From assembly GCA_018400715.1 (NCBI GenBank), contig JAGYME010000011.1, positions 1 through 38,897 of the forward strand: a stretch of DNA of 38,897 nt. The letters are read 5' to 3'. Position 1 is the stretch's first letter, and each line of letters starts with the position of its first letter. The position numbers and the translations under genes were made by a program. Under the pieces are notes generated by a model. It saw only the letters and a list, made by a program, of their open reading frames with translations, searched no databases and was not told the DNA's origin. Below are positions 1 to 8,221 of the stretch, piece by piece. The stretch is from Candidatus Bipolaricaulota bacterium (GTDB lineage: Bacteria; Bipolaricaulota; Bipolaricaulia; M55B111).

Positions 1-1
1 T

Positions 2-283
2 TCAGGCAACCTCGGCGAAGGCTGGAGCGACCAAGACGAGGCGGCCGAGGCTTACGCAGAGTTCCTTTCCGCGCGGTATCGCGCGGCGGCCGAGTCAAGT
101 TTCCCGGGCGCAGAAATCAGCGTCGAGATCGAAGTCGAGTACAACACGGAGGGATGTTCCCCCGATGCGATCGCGACCGGAGACGCCGGCACCCTCGAAA
201 TGGCGCGGCTTGAGGACATGCTGACCAACGACGGCGCATGGAACGAGTTCCTCGACTCCGACGCCGCGCGCGAGCTGGCCTAA
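2..283 (+). CDS. 3' fragment of hypothetical protein in high-GC foreign-looking DNA
   Basis: An open frame enters from the left edge and stops with TAA at 281-283, giving the last 93 residues of an acidic protein with long runs of Glu, Asp and Ala. Codons are strongly GC-ending, unlike every other gene here. About 27 bases after the stop, a second ATG (323) starts a frame reading MNTESLIRALSKG that ends at once where the base composition changes, as if a following gene were cut. I recognise no domain; small acidic proteins of this kind are common in phages and plasmids of high-GC hosts. The frame is judged real from its codon bias and lack of stops, but its function is unknown. Confidence 0.5.
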   Translation, partial: SGNLGEGWSDQDEAAEAYAEFLSARYRAAAESSFPGAEISVEIEVEYNTEGCSPDAIATGDAGTLEMARLEDMLTNDGAWNEFLDSDAARELA

Positions 284-339
284 TCACCCCAACCGCCCGG
301 CTCCGTCTGGGCAGGACACCACATGAACACCGAGAGCCT

Positions 340-361
340 GATCCGTGCGCTTTCAAAAGGG
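340..361. other. Junction between high-GC foreign DNA and host DNA
   Basis: Left of about 345 the sequence is GC-rich with plus-strand coding; right of about 360 it has the composition of the rest of the window with a minus-strand gene start. Both the small plus-strand frame (ATG 323) and the minus-strand PLP-enzyme frame lose sense across this point. The exact breakpoint cannot be fixed to the base. An assembly chimera is the simplest explanation; integration of a mobile element is the alternative. Confidence 0.55.
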
Positions 362-474
362 TGAGCGACGGACTGGGCTAACGGCGGGGCAAGAGATTCT
401 GCCTCGACGCTCTGCTCCAGACCGTACCCTCCCATGACCTGTAAGGTTCTCGGATCCAGTTCTTTCTCGTTCAT
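349..474 (-). CDS. 5' fragment of a Cys/Met-metabolism PLP enzyme
   Basis: The start ATG at 474 has an excellent ribosome site (AGGAGGT about 13 bases upstream). The first 42 residues resemble the N-terminus of the O-acetylhomoserine sulfhydrylase / methionine gamma-lyase family: a GGY motif near residue 15, then APPLAQS and HPFES at residues 29-42, matching the family pattern VPPIYQT followed by F.F.SAE. After that the reading frame continues to 280 but into the unrelated high-GC block, so the gene is cut by the junction. The PLP lysine domain is absent. It lies 90 bases downstream of the fused ABC ATPase on the same strand and may be the last gene of that operon. The family assignment rests on a short segment and is moderate. 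Confidence 0.5.
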
Positions 475-563
475 AGTAATTTACTTACCTCCTAGTAACT
501 AAATTAAATATAATGCTCAAATATTAAGATTGCTCAGTTGAAAGCCCGGTCAAACGTAAAATC

Positions 564-2636
564 TCACTTCTTAAGCACAGGCTCAACTTCGCTTAATTCT
601 TCGACGGGGATATGACAGGTGATAGAATGCTTTGCGTCATCTCCCGCTATCCGCGTTGGTGGTTCCTCCGTCTCGCAGATCTCTCCGATCTTCCGTGGAC
701 ATCTCGTGTGGAACCTGCAACCGGAAGGTACGTTACGAGCACTGGGAACTACACCTGAGAGCCTTATCCTCTTTTGTTCAACCTCGGGGTTTGGCACCGA
801 TATCGAGGACAGAAGGGCTTCCGTGTAGGGATGATAAGGCGGATTTAAAATATCCTCGGTCGGCCCAACCTCAACCAGCCGGCCGAGGTACATGACGGCC
901 ATGTAATCACTGATGTAGCTTACGACCGCCAGGTTGTGCGATATGTACATAAACGTCGTGTTCAAGTCGTCCTGCAGGTCAAGCAACAGGTTGATGATCG
1001 ACGACTGAATGGATACGTCCAGACTTGAAGTCGGCTCGTCACAGAGGATCAATTCGGGCTGGCTGGCAAACGCTCGCGCAATGGCGACTCGTTGCTTCTG
1101 ACCTCCGCTCAGCTGGTCCGGGTGCCGGTCCAGGTAACTTGGTCCCAGGTCGACTGCCTGTAACAGCTCCTCGGCCTTGTTGACCGCTTCGTTGTGACTC
1201 GCTCCCGCCAGCTTAATCGGCCTGACCATTGCCTGTTTGATAGTCCGTTTCGGGTTTAACGTCGCCCTCGGGTCCTGAAACACAATCCTTATCTGCCGCA
1301 GGACCTCTTGATCACGTCCCTCGATCGGGACCGAGATGTCCTTATCCTCGAGCGTTATTTGCCCGTCGGTGATCTCCTCCAAACCTATGATAGTCCGTGC
1401 CAGCGTACTCTTGCCACACCCGGACTCTCCTACCACACCGAGGGTGTTCCCTTCGTCCAAGTTAAAGGAGACGTCATCGACCGCCCTGACGCGGTCGTCG
1501 ACCTTCTCACGGCTCAACAGCCTGGTCTTGGCCTCCCCGAAGTATTTCTTTGCGTTCTCTGCCCCCAGTATCTTCTTTCCCCCTCCCTTTTCTTCACTCA
1601 TTCTTTCGCCGCCGCCCGGTTTTCTCTCGTAGTCTTCCTTGATAATCTCTTCCGCCTCGAAACAGCGGACGTGGCGGTCCCCGTCGAGCACCTGAAACTC
1701 GGGTTCCGATTCGGTACAACCTTCCTGTCTGTACGGACAGCGGGGGTTGAACTTGCAACCCTGAGGCAACGAGTCCAGTTCTACAACGGATCCACTTATC
1801 GGCTGCAGTTTTCCCTTTCTCGTTTCCGTGGAAACCTCCGGGACCGTTCTCAACAATCCTCTCGTGTATGGGTGAATTGGGCTGCCGATCAGGTCCTCCG
1901 TCGGCCCCTCTTCGACGAACTGGCCGGCATACATTACGCCGGAACGGTCGCTCACTTCGTACACGACGCCGAGGTCATGAGTAATGTAGATTATCGTCGT
2001 GTTGAACTCCGTCTTCAGGTCCTTGATGATGTCGAGGATTTTTGCCTCTACGGTCACGTCAAGGTTGGTGGTCGGTTCATCCATGATCATCAGCTTGGGG
2101 CGAGAGATAAGGGCCATCGCCAGACAGACCCGTTGTCTCATGCCGCCACTGAGCTGGTGAGGATAGCTATCGGCAACTATCTCTGGGTCTGAGATCTGGA
2201 GTTCCCTGAGCATCTCTACCGTCTCATCCCGGGCTTCCTTCTCGGAACTATCTCCGTGTGTCTCCAGCACCTCCCCGATCTGCCTTCCTATCTTGATCGA
2301 AGGGTTCAACGCTGCAGAGGGGTCCTGATAGACGATGTTCAGTTCCTTGCCCCAGATCTTCTTCATCCACTTCCGGGGCTTGTCGGAAATGTTCTCCCCG
2401 TCGAGCAGTATCTCTCCGCTCTCTATCTGTCCGTTCCTGTCCAGATATCCCATAATCGCGAAGGCAAGGGTGCTCTTACCACAGCCCGACTCGCCAACGA
2501 TTCCCTGGGTCGTCCCGCGTTCAACGGACAGGTTTACCCCGCGCACCGCAGTTATCTTGCCCGACAGCGTTGTGTAACTTACAACCAGGTCCTTTATCTC
2601 CAGTATGGCATCGCCTGCAGTCCGTAGTTCGTTCAT
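564..2636 (-). CDS. Fused double ATPase of peptide-type ABC importer (DppD-DppF in one chain)
   Basis: This 690-residue protein contains two complete oligopeptide-type ABC ATPases. The first has Walker A GESGCGKST at 48-56, signature LSGGMRQR at 162-169 and Walker B with IMDEP near 184-188. The second has the same Walker A at 403-411, signature LSGGQKQR at 509-516 and LCDEP near 531-535. Each half ends in the oligopeptide C-terminal domain with its Cys pattern (GCKFNPRCPY; GCRFHTRCP) that binds an iron-sulfur cluster in DppD/DppF relatives. The halves are normally separate genes; here a Gly/Glu/Lys-rich linker (about 335-355) joins them. Met346 in the linker is preceded by a purine-rich stretch, so internal initiation of a free second half is possible. 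It energises the permeases encoded immediately upstream (14-base gap) and could also serve the orphan permeases at 16447-18272. Confidence 0.93.
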   Translation of the reverse strand: MNELRTAGDAILEIKDLVVSYTTLSGKITAVRGVNLSVERGTTQGIVGESGCGKSTLAFAIMGYLDRNGQIESGEILLDGENISDKPRKWMKKIWGKELNIVYQDPSAALNPSIKIGRQIGEVLETHGDSSEKEARDETVEMLRELQISDPEIVADSYPHQLSGGMRQRVCLAMALISRPKLMIMDEPTTNLDVTVEAKILDIIKDLKTEFNTTIIYITHDLGVVYEVSDRSGVMYAGQFVEEGPTEDLIGSPIHPYTRGLLRTVPEVSTETRKGKLQPISGSVVELDSLPQGCKFNPRCPYRQEGCTESEPEFQVLDGDRHVRCFEAEEIIKEDYERKPGGGERMSEEKGGGKKILGAENAKKYFGEAKTRLLSREKVDDRVRAVDDVSFNLDEGNTLGVVGESGCGKSTLARTIIGLEEITDGQITLEDKDISVPIEGRDQEVLRQIRIVFQDPRATLNPKRTIKQAMVRPIKLAGASHNEAVNKAEELLQAVDLGPSYLDRHPDQLSGGQKQRVAIARAFASQPELILCDEPTSSLDVSIQSSIINLLLDLQDDLNTTFMYISHNLAVVSYISDYMAVMYLGRLVEVGPTEDILNPPYHPYTEALLSSISVPNPEVEQKRIRLSGVVPSARNVPSGCRFHTRCPRKIGEICETEEPPTRIAGDDAKHSITCHIPVEELSEVEPVLKK

Positions 2637-2649
2637 CTCTTAACCCCCG

Positions 2650-3504
2650 TTAAAGCTCTCCGGCTTCGTACTTTCTAATGGCGTCGGCCAGGAAGTTTAC
2701 CGCCACTACAAGCGAGGCGATGGCCAGTGCCGGGAATACCGCCATCCATGGCGCCCAGCTTATGTACTGCTGGGCTTCCTTCATCAGCAGGCCCCAGTCC
2801 GGCGTCGGTGGCTGTACCCCCAGGCCGAGGAAGCCAAGAGACGCGCTTAAGAATATCGCGTACCCAAACCTCACCGATGCCTCCACGCCCAGCGGTCCCC
2901 AGATGTTCGGCAGGAGTTCGACAAACATTATGTACAGATTGGACTCCCCCCGGACTTTAGCCGCTTCAATGAATTCCCTCTGTTTGACCTCGAGGACGGC
3001 ACTCCTGGCTACCCTGGCGATCCGCGGCGCGTAGACAAGTCCAATGACGACAATCACTCCAAACGGACTAGGTCCGAATATTCCCAGGATGAGCATCGCG
3101 AACAGGAGGGCGGGAAACGACATCAATATGTCCATAAACCGCATAACTACCTCGTCCACTAACCCCCCGAGAAAACCCGTGATCAGGCCAATCGAACTGC
3201 CGAGGAATAAACTGAGGGCCGTCGCAGAACTGGCCAGAATCAAGACCGACCTGCTACCCATAAGCACCCTGCTAAACATGTCGCGACCGAAACGGTCCGT
3301 CCCAAATGGATATTTGAGCGAAGGTCCCGTGAACCTATCCTGCGGGTGGTAGGCAGTAGGGGAATAGGGGGCGACGATCGGTCCCAGAATCGCGATTAAG
3401 ACCCAGAGGAGAATGATTACCAGGCCTATCATCCCCAGAGGGGAGTGGCTAAGTCGGCGGACTATCTCGAAAAAACCCCTGATCCTTCTTACGAATCCTT
3501 CCAC
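2650..3504 (-). CDS. Peptide-type ABC permease, DppC/OppC family
   Basis: Inner-membrane permease of about 284 residues with the N-terminal OppC-type helix, five further helices, and the cytoplasmic coupling loop (EAAKVRGES followed by ELLPNIWGP) that contacts the ATPase. The conserved GTDRFGRDMFSR segment in the first third is diagnostic for DppC. The open frame extends to a TTG at 3510, but GGAGG sits only about 2 bases before that TTG and a proper 6 bases or so before the in-frame GTG at 3504, so I prefer GTG 3504. It lies between the DppB-type permease and the fused ATPase in one operon. Confidence 0.92.
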   Translation of the reverse strand: MEGFVRRIRGFFEIVRRLSHSPLGMIGLVIILLWVLIAILGPIVAPYSPTAYHPQDRFTGPSLKYPFGTDRFGRDMFSRVLMGSRSVLILASSATALSLFLGSSIGLITGFLGGLVDEVVMRFMDILMSFPALLFAMLILGIFGPSPFGVIVVIGLVYAPRIARVARSAVLEVKQREFIEAAKVRGESNLYIMFVELLPNIWGPLGVEASVRFGYAIFLSASLGFLGLGVQPPTPDWGLLMKEAQQYISWAPWMAVFPALAIASLVVAVNFLADAIRKYEAGEL

Positions 3505-3559
3505 AGACAACCTCCAGTCGAAATCAGAAAAAAATCAAGCAACATTTCTCTACCCCCCA

Positions 3560-4501
3560 TTAATAGCGGACCCTTGGGTCCAAGAACGTGTAAATAATGT
3601 CCGAGGCGAGGTTCAACAGCAGATAAACCGCACTGGTCAACAACACGCTTGCCTGGATCAACGGGATATCCTGCCTCTGTATCGCAACGTACACAAGGCG
3701 CCCCAAACCGGGGTAAGCGAACAAAGTCTCGACGATGACCAGCCCCCCTATTAACCAACCGAGGTTCATTGCTATTACCGTCACCGTAGGCATAAGCGCG
3801 TTACGGAGGATGTGCCACACGACCTTGTGATACGGCAACCCTTTTAGCACGGCTGTCCGCGCGTAATCCGAGTGAGAAGCATCGATGACGCTGGCCCGGA
3901 CCATACGAGCGACGTAACCCAGCAACACGAGAGAGACCGTGATGATGGGCAATATTAGTTTGGGAAATACCTTAAACAGGTTTGCTCCCGGCGCTATGGA
4001 ACTCATGGCGGGGACGATTTTTAACCAGATAGCAAATATTAACATCAAAAAAGTACCCGAGATAAACGAGGGCAGGGATAGGGCGACCAACGAAGAAGTT
4101 GATATGAAATGGTCCAACCAACTACCCTCTCTCAGTCCGGCAATAACGCCAACAACCAGTGACAGCGGCACCAGAAATATCGTGGCAAACGCCGCAAGGA
4201 ACAAGGAGTTGCGGCCCCGCCGCAACAGCAGATCGGATATCGACACGCCCTTCATGCTCATTGATGTCCCCAGGTCTCCTTGGAGTACTCCCCAGATCCA
4301 ATCTCCGTAGCGGACGACGGCTGGCTTGTCGAGACCAAGTTGTGCCCGTACGGCCTCAAGAGACTCCGGCGTCGCGTACTGGCCCAGGATCATCTGTGCA
4401 ACGTCCCCGGGCATTACTTCCGTCAATGTAAAGATAATGATCGACGCGATAAACAGGGTTATCACCATATTTATCAGCCGCTTGCCGATGAACTTTGTCA
4501 T
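3560..4501 (-). CDS. Peptide-type ABC permease, DppB/OppB family
   Basis: A 313-residue permease with the typical DppB start (first helix, then EVMPGD and the QLGLDKP segment), six membrane helices, the coupling loop DYARTAVLKGLP before HILRNALMP, and the C-terminal DPRVRY. It pairs with the DppC-type protein to form the channel. It is the first permease gene after the binding protein, separated from it by 84 bases that hold a hairpin. Start is ATG 4501. Confidence 0.93.
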   Translation of the reverse strand: MTKFIGKRLINMVITLFIASIIIFTLTEVMPGDVAQMILGQYATPESLEAVRAQLGLDKPAVVRYGDWIWGVLQGDLGTSMSMKGVSISDLLLRRGRNSLFLAAFATIFLVPLSLVVGVIAGLREGSWLDHFISTSSLVALSLPSFISGTFLMLIFAIWLKIVPAMSSIAPGANLFKVFPKLILPIITVSLVLLGYVARMVRASVIDASHSDYARTAVLKGLPYHKVVWHILRNALMPTVTVIAMNLGWLIGGLVIVETLFAYPGLGRLVYVAIQRQDIPLIQASVLLTSAVYLLLNLASDIIYTFLDPRVRY

Positions 4502-4546
4502 TAACCTAACACCCTCCCAGTTCCCAGATTACTGTAAGAGATAAAT

Positions 4547-4575
4547 AGGGTGCCCCCGGTATAGGAGGGCACCCT
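4547..4575 (-). terminator. Intergenic hairpin after binding-protein gene, no good T tract
   Basis: AGGGTGCCC and GGGCACCCT form a perfect 9-bp stem, extendable by partly paired bases, 10 bases after the stop of the binding-protein gene. On the minus strand it is followed by ATTTATC, not a clean T run. Such hairpins between binding-protein and permease genes usually stabilise the upstream message or act as leaky terminators, giving excess binding protein. Readthrough into the permeases is expected. Confidence 0.6.
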
Positions 4576-4585
4576 ACGATTTGTT

Positions 4586-6106
4586 CTAGTCCTTGAGTTC
4601 GATAAACCTGTAGTCGTTAATCCAGTTCTGAGTCAGGTAGAATCCTTCGATCCTCGTCGAAGTCGCACCGAGGTAGTCCTTGAACATAGTGATCAGGGCT
4701 GGCACGTCCTCGTGTAAGATCTCCTGAATCTTGGAGAAGTACTCCTGTTTCTTTTCCGGGTCCCTCGTTCCGCTCGCCAGTTCTACGTATTTGTCAAGCT
4801 CCTCGTTACAGTAATGGCTCGCGTTCCACGAAGCGTCACAGGTCAGCGCCGTCCCCAGCATCTGAGTGACGTCTTCCCGGTGTCCCCACAAGGTGGCGGA
4901 CATCGGTACCTTGAGCCAGTACTTCGCGTAGTACATGTCCCTGGGCAGGGTGTGTAGCTCGATGTTGAATCCTGCCGGCCTGGCCATCTCCTGGACGGTT
5001 AGTACGACATCCAGGACTGGCGGGATGTTAGACCCGCAGTAGAGAGTTACGTCGACCCCGTCCGGGTACCCGGCCTCTGCAAGGAGCTCCTTTGCCTTTT
5101 CGATGTTTTGTTCTCTAATGCCGCCCAGTTCGTCGTAGAATTCGTGCCACGGAGGAATAACCGTGTCGTTGCCGATTGTTCCCAGGCCAAATCCTGCAGA
5201 TTCCAACAGGGCTTCTCTATCTACTGTGTAAGCCAGGGCCTGCCTTACCCTCTTGTCTTCGAAAGGTTCCTTTTCCGTATTAAGATCGATCATTATTGGA
5301 GCAGCGTATTGCTCGGTTAAGGCGTTGACGTCCGGGTTGGGTTCGAGCCTGAGGTACTGGTCCGGACTCAGGTCGGAAATGATGTCTCCCTGTCCCGAGG
5401 AAAGCATCCTCACCGCGGTCTCCTTTTCCGGAATCATCAGGAAGGTGAGTTCCTCGATCTCCGGGGAGCCTTCAACCCAGTAATCGTCGTTGCCGGTGCA
5501 GACTACCCTCTCCCTGGGGACGACGTTATCGACCTTAAATGCTCCACTACCCATCGGTTTCGTGTCACCAAGTTCGGCATAGTTGTAATCAGATGAGATA
5601 ATCGCGGCGTTGTAGTCGGTTAGTTTCTTGTCGAGCCCCGCGTCTGGTCTCGCCAGGTTGAACCTGACCGTGTACTCGTCGAGAGCTTCCACGTTGTCGA
5701 TTAGAGAGCCGTAAGTCCCCAGCAGCGCCGAACCGACGTCGGGGTCTATCAGGCGCTCAAACGTGTGGACCACGTCCTCTGAGGTAAGTTTGGACCCGTC
5801 GTGGAAGGTCACACCTTCATGAATCTCCATCGTCCATACCGTTGCATCTTCGTTTACGTCGTAGGATTTCACCAGGGAAGGAACGGTCTTACCGTCCTCG
5901 TCGATTCTGAACATGTAATCATAGACGGCACTGGCCACGTTTCCACCGGTGTTAGAATTCAAAAATCCCGGAGTTAAACTACCAGCGGGGATCATCAACG
6001 CGGTAACGGGATCGCCGTCGTCTGCCGCCATGACCGTTTGCGGCATTATCATTAAAGAAACTAACAATACAACTAGAGATAACCTCGTCATAAGTTTCCT
6101 ATTCAT
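4586..6106 (-). CDS. Peptide-type substrate-binding protein (SBP_bac_5 family)
   Basis: A 506-residue exported binding protein. Residues 1-27 form a signal peptide ending in VMA with likely cleavage before ADDGD; there is no lipobox cysteine, so it is probably a free periplasmic protein. The family core is clear: VPSLVKSYDVNEDA and FHDGSKLTSEDVVHTFERL in the first lobe and the DKRVRQALAYTVDREAL segment later. Ligand is not deducible; the family binds peptides, nickel, sugars or other small molecules. It is the first transporter gene after the FadR-type regulator and starts the transport operon. RBS GAGGTG lies 5 bases or so before ATG. Confidence 0.93.
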   Translation of the reverse strand: MNRKLMTRLSLVVLLVSLMIMPQTVMAADDGDPVTALMIPAGSLTPGFLNSNTGGNVASAVYDYMFRIDEDGKTVPSLVKSYDVNEDATVWTMEIHEGVTFHDGSKLTSEDVVHTFERLIDPDVGSALLGTYGSLIDNVEALDEYTVRFNLARPDAGLDKKLTDYNAAIISSDYNYAELGDTKPMGSGAFKVDNVVPRERVVCTGNDDYWVEGSPEIEELTFLMIPEKETAVRMLSSGQGDIISDLSPDQYLRLEPNPDVNALTEQYAAPIMIDLNTEKEPFEDKRVRQALAYTVDREALLESAGFGLGTIGNDTVIPPWHEFYDELGGIREQNIEKAKELLAEAGYPDGVDVTLYCGSNIPPVLDVVLTVQEMARPAGFNIELHTLPRDMYYAKYWLKVPMSATLWGHREDVTQMLGTALTCDASWNASHYCNEELDKYVELASGTRDPEKKQEYFSKIQEILHEDVPALITMFKDYLGATSTRIEGFYLTQNWINDYRFIELKD

Positions 6107-6214
6107 AATTCACCTCAATTTGGAATAAAATGCGGGTTAAAAACCAAAGCTCTCCTGATCAGTAAAACCACGTCGTTTCTTACCCCCTATCACCTCCAGA
6201 GGTTCATGATCGAC

Positions 6215-6955
6215 CTAGTAATAGTCGACAACTCCTTCAATCTCCCCCTCTTCGACGTGCTCGATAAACCTCTCCTTTAAATAACTAAGGTGATCTTCAA
6301 CCCATTGCCTTAAGCCCTCTTGGTCACGTCTCTCCAGGATTTCGTCAACGCCGGTATGAATCTCTACGTCATCTTCGGCGGGCAACTCCATGTCCTTTGC
6401 CTTCCTGACTATCAAGGGGACGACCTTTTTGATTAACTGGACAAGAACGGGATTCTTGGTCGCCCTGGCTAGCGCCACGTGAAGTTTGACGGTTACGTCA
6501 GAAATGTTTTTCCTGCTCTTCGCGGCTTCTTCTATTTCTTCCATTACCTCTTTGATCCTATCGGTGTCCTCTTTCGTTGCCCTCTCCGCCGCGAGTGAAA
6601 CGACCTTCTTTTCGAGAAACTCCCGGACCTCTAACAAGGCCATGAAATCTTGTTCCGCCACCAGGACCTCTGATAGGTCACCGCTGCCAGGAAGAGAAAA
6701 GATGTTTGACTCCCTCTTTACGTAGTAACCTTTGCCGGGTTTGGTCTCCAGGATATCAACGGTTACGAGAGAATGTAATGCCTCCCTGACTGAGGAACGT
6801 CCGACGTCCATATTTTCCATGAACTCCTTTTCCGAAGGCAGTTTATCCCCCGGTTGGAGGTCGGCATTTTTTATGTACTTGAGTATCTGTTTGATTATCA
6901 GCCTGTTTACTGGTTCCCTCTCGATCTTTAAGTCTCCCAATTCTGTGTTGTTCAT
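6215..6955 (-). CDS. GntR-family transcription regulator, FadR (FCD) subgroup
   Basis: The 246-residue protein has a winged-helix N-terminal domain with the GntR signature (LPSEKEF then GRSSVREAL, about residues 40-61) and wing residues KPGKGYYV, followed by an all-helical FCD ligand domain. The FCD metal or ligand residues are suggested by LHVALARATKNP and later EIHTGV and EDHLSYLKE. FCD regulators usually sense carboxylates, amino acids or sugar acids. The gene is upstream of the ABC importer on the same strand with a 108-base gap, so it probably regulates that operon and itself. RBS GGGAGTGGAAGT abuts ATG 6955. The effector is unknown. Confidence 0.92.
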   Translation of the reverse strand: MNNTELGDLKIEREPVNRLIIKQILKYIKNADLQPGDKLPSEKEFMENMDVGRSSVREALHSLVTVDILETKPGKGYYVKRESNIFSLPGSGDLSEVLVAEQDFMALLEVREFLEKKVVSLAAERATKEDTDRIKEVMEEIEEAAKSRKNISDVTVKLHVALARATKNPVLVQLIKKVVPLIVRKAKDMELPAEDDVEIHTGVDEILERRDQEGLRQWVEDHLSYLKERFIEHVEEGEIEGVVDYY

Positions 6956-7491
6956 ACTTCCACTCCCGAACGCAAACAGTTAACAGGTAACACGATAAGT
7001 TTTTCTGATAAAAAAAGTCGTTGTGACGATGGAACCTCCCACCTTTTGCCCCAAAGCGTTCTCAGGTAGAGAAGACAAATATCAAGAAACAGAAGATCAT
7101 TTCTGCCAGTTACTAGGGCGAAGCTTAGAGTTCATTCATAATCAAAAAGAATCTAGCATAAATCTCACAAAAATGCAACAAAATGTCAAGGAATTTCTAG
7201 ACAATTTCTTCTTCCATCCCCTAGAAAAATTGTTGTCATAGGACGGTTACCGGTATTATCAAGGATGAAATAAAACGGAAGATAATATACAGACTTCCCA
7301 GAGGGCCTTAACGGGTTGCAGGGTTTTTTTCGTTACCTTACTATTATAGGTATAATTACTCTATATATTTTTTCATTGACACAGGAGGGGTCCTCACTTC
7401 TTTTTCAGAATTACTCCTACTCTGCATTTATGGTCGAGAGTAGTTACAGTTATAGGGTATAAGCCGATAAAGTTCAGGGGGATGATAAGCG
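6956..7491. other. Gene-poor divergent region between gntR-type gene and phosphate genes
   Basis: This AT-rich stretch carries the regulatory regions for the gntR-type gene (left) and the DUF47 gene (right). A possible -10 (TATAAT) lies at 7351-7356 on the plus strand but with no convincing -35. A 72-codon plus-strand frame, 7023-7241 (GTG start), has no ribosome site and no recognised similarity; I do not call it a gene. No tRNA, repeat or clear terminator is visible. Confidence 0.5.
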
Positions 7492-8190
7492 ATGGCCATC
7501 TTTGACACAAAACGGATAAAGAAACTATTTAAGAGAGCGATGACGGAGAGTTCGCCATTTGAACAGTTAAACGATCACGCAAGTAAGGTTAGTTCTACGG
7601 TGTACGCGCTCGTCAAGGAAGTCCACTCTTACTGCGAAGGAGGGGAGATAGACAGGAAAAAGGTGTCCAGTCTCGAATACGAAGCGGACCAGGTGAAGCA
7701 GGAGATCAGAAAAGAACTCCCTCGCAGCGACCTATTTATGCCCGTAGCTCGGTCCGACGTCCTTTCTCTGCTCTGGCACCAGGATGAAATAGCAGATAAC
7801 TCTCAGGACGTGGCAGAGTTACTTCCCCTACTTAAGTTAAAGTCGGACCTTCCAGACGGATATAAAGCGACTCTCGTGGACCTAGCTGAGATATTGGAGA
7901 AAGCGGCAGGGGACTACGAGAGATTGGTCAGAGAGTCGGGAAAAATCATCATGGGGACGAATACCGACCCGGACGACCTCCAGGCGGCGTGGGACATCGT
8001 CACGAGAATAAATGACTTTGAGCACGAAGCCGATAAAGCGACGCGGGAGGGAATAAAGGTCGTCTACAACGACGATTCCCTGAGGGAAATTGAAAAGTAT
8101 CACCTAATACAGATAGCGCTCAAGATAAACAATACACTCGATCACATCGAGAACGCGGGAAACTTTATTAGGATAATGACCCACAGGTAA
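7492..8190 (+). CDS. DUF47 PhoU-like regulator of PiT phosphate transporter
   Basis: An all-helical 232-residue protein of the TIGR00153/DUF47 family, relatives of PhoU. Helices contain the acidic metal-binding motifs typical of PhoU folds: EYEADQVKQEI near residues 64-74, HQDEIADNSQD near 97-107 and DFEHEADKATREG near 173-185. DUF47 proteins are almost always encoded next to PiT transporters and are thought to control phosphate flux. Here the pit gene follows 31 bases downstream. RBS GGGGGA is about 8 bases before ATG. Confidence 0.92.
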   Translation: MAIFDTKRIKKLFKRAMTESSPFEQLNDHASKVSSTVYALVKEVHSYCEGGEIDRKKVSSLEYEADQVKQEIRKELPRSDLFMPVARSDVLSLLWHQDEIADNSQDVAELLPLLKLKSDLPDGYKATLVDLAEILEKAAGDYERLVRESGKIIMGTNTDPDDLQAAWDIVTRINDFEHEADKATREGIKVVYNDDSLREIEKYHLIQIALKINNTLDHIENAGNFIRIMTHR

Positions 8191-8221
8191 ATATATCCAG
8201 AAACCGGCAGGCTAGAAAAAT

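Noticed and set aside
1308-2192. A 294-codon plus-strand frame opposite the fused ATPase
   Set aside because: It is antisense to a protein whose catalytic motifs are all intact, and its translation shows no domain.
7023-7241. A 72-codon plus-strand frame in the AT-rich region between the regulator and phosphate genes
   Set aside because: GTG start without ribosome site, no recognised domain, composition like non-coding DNA around it.
7290-7335. T7 run at 7323-7330 as an intrinsic terminator
   Set aside because: No stable GC stem directly before the T run and no gene upstream on that strand.
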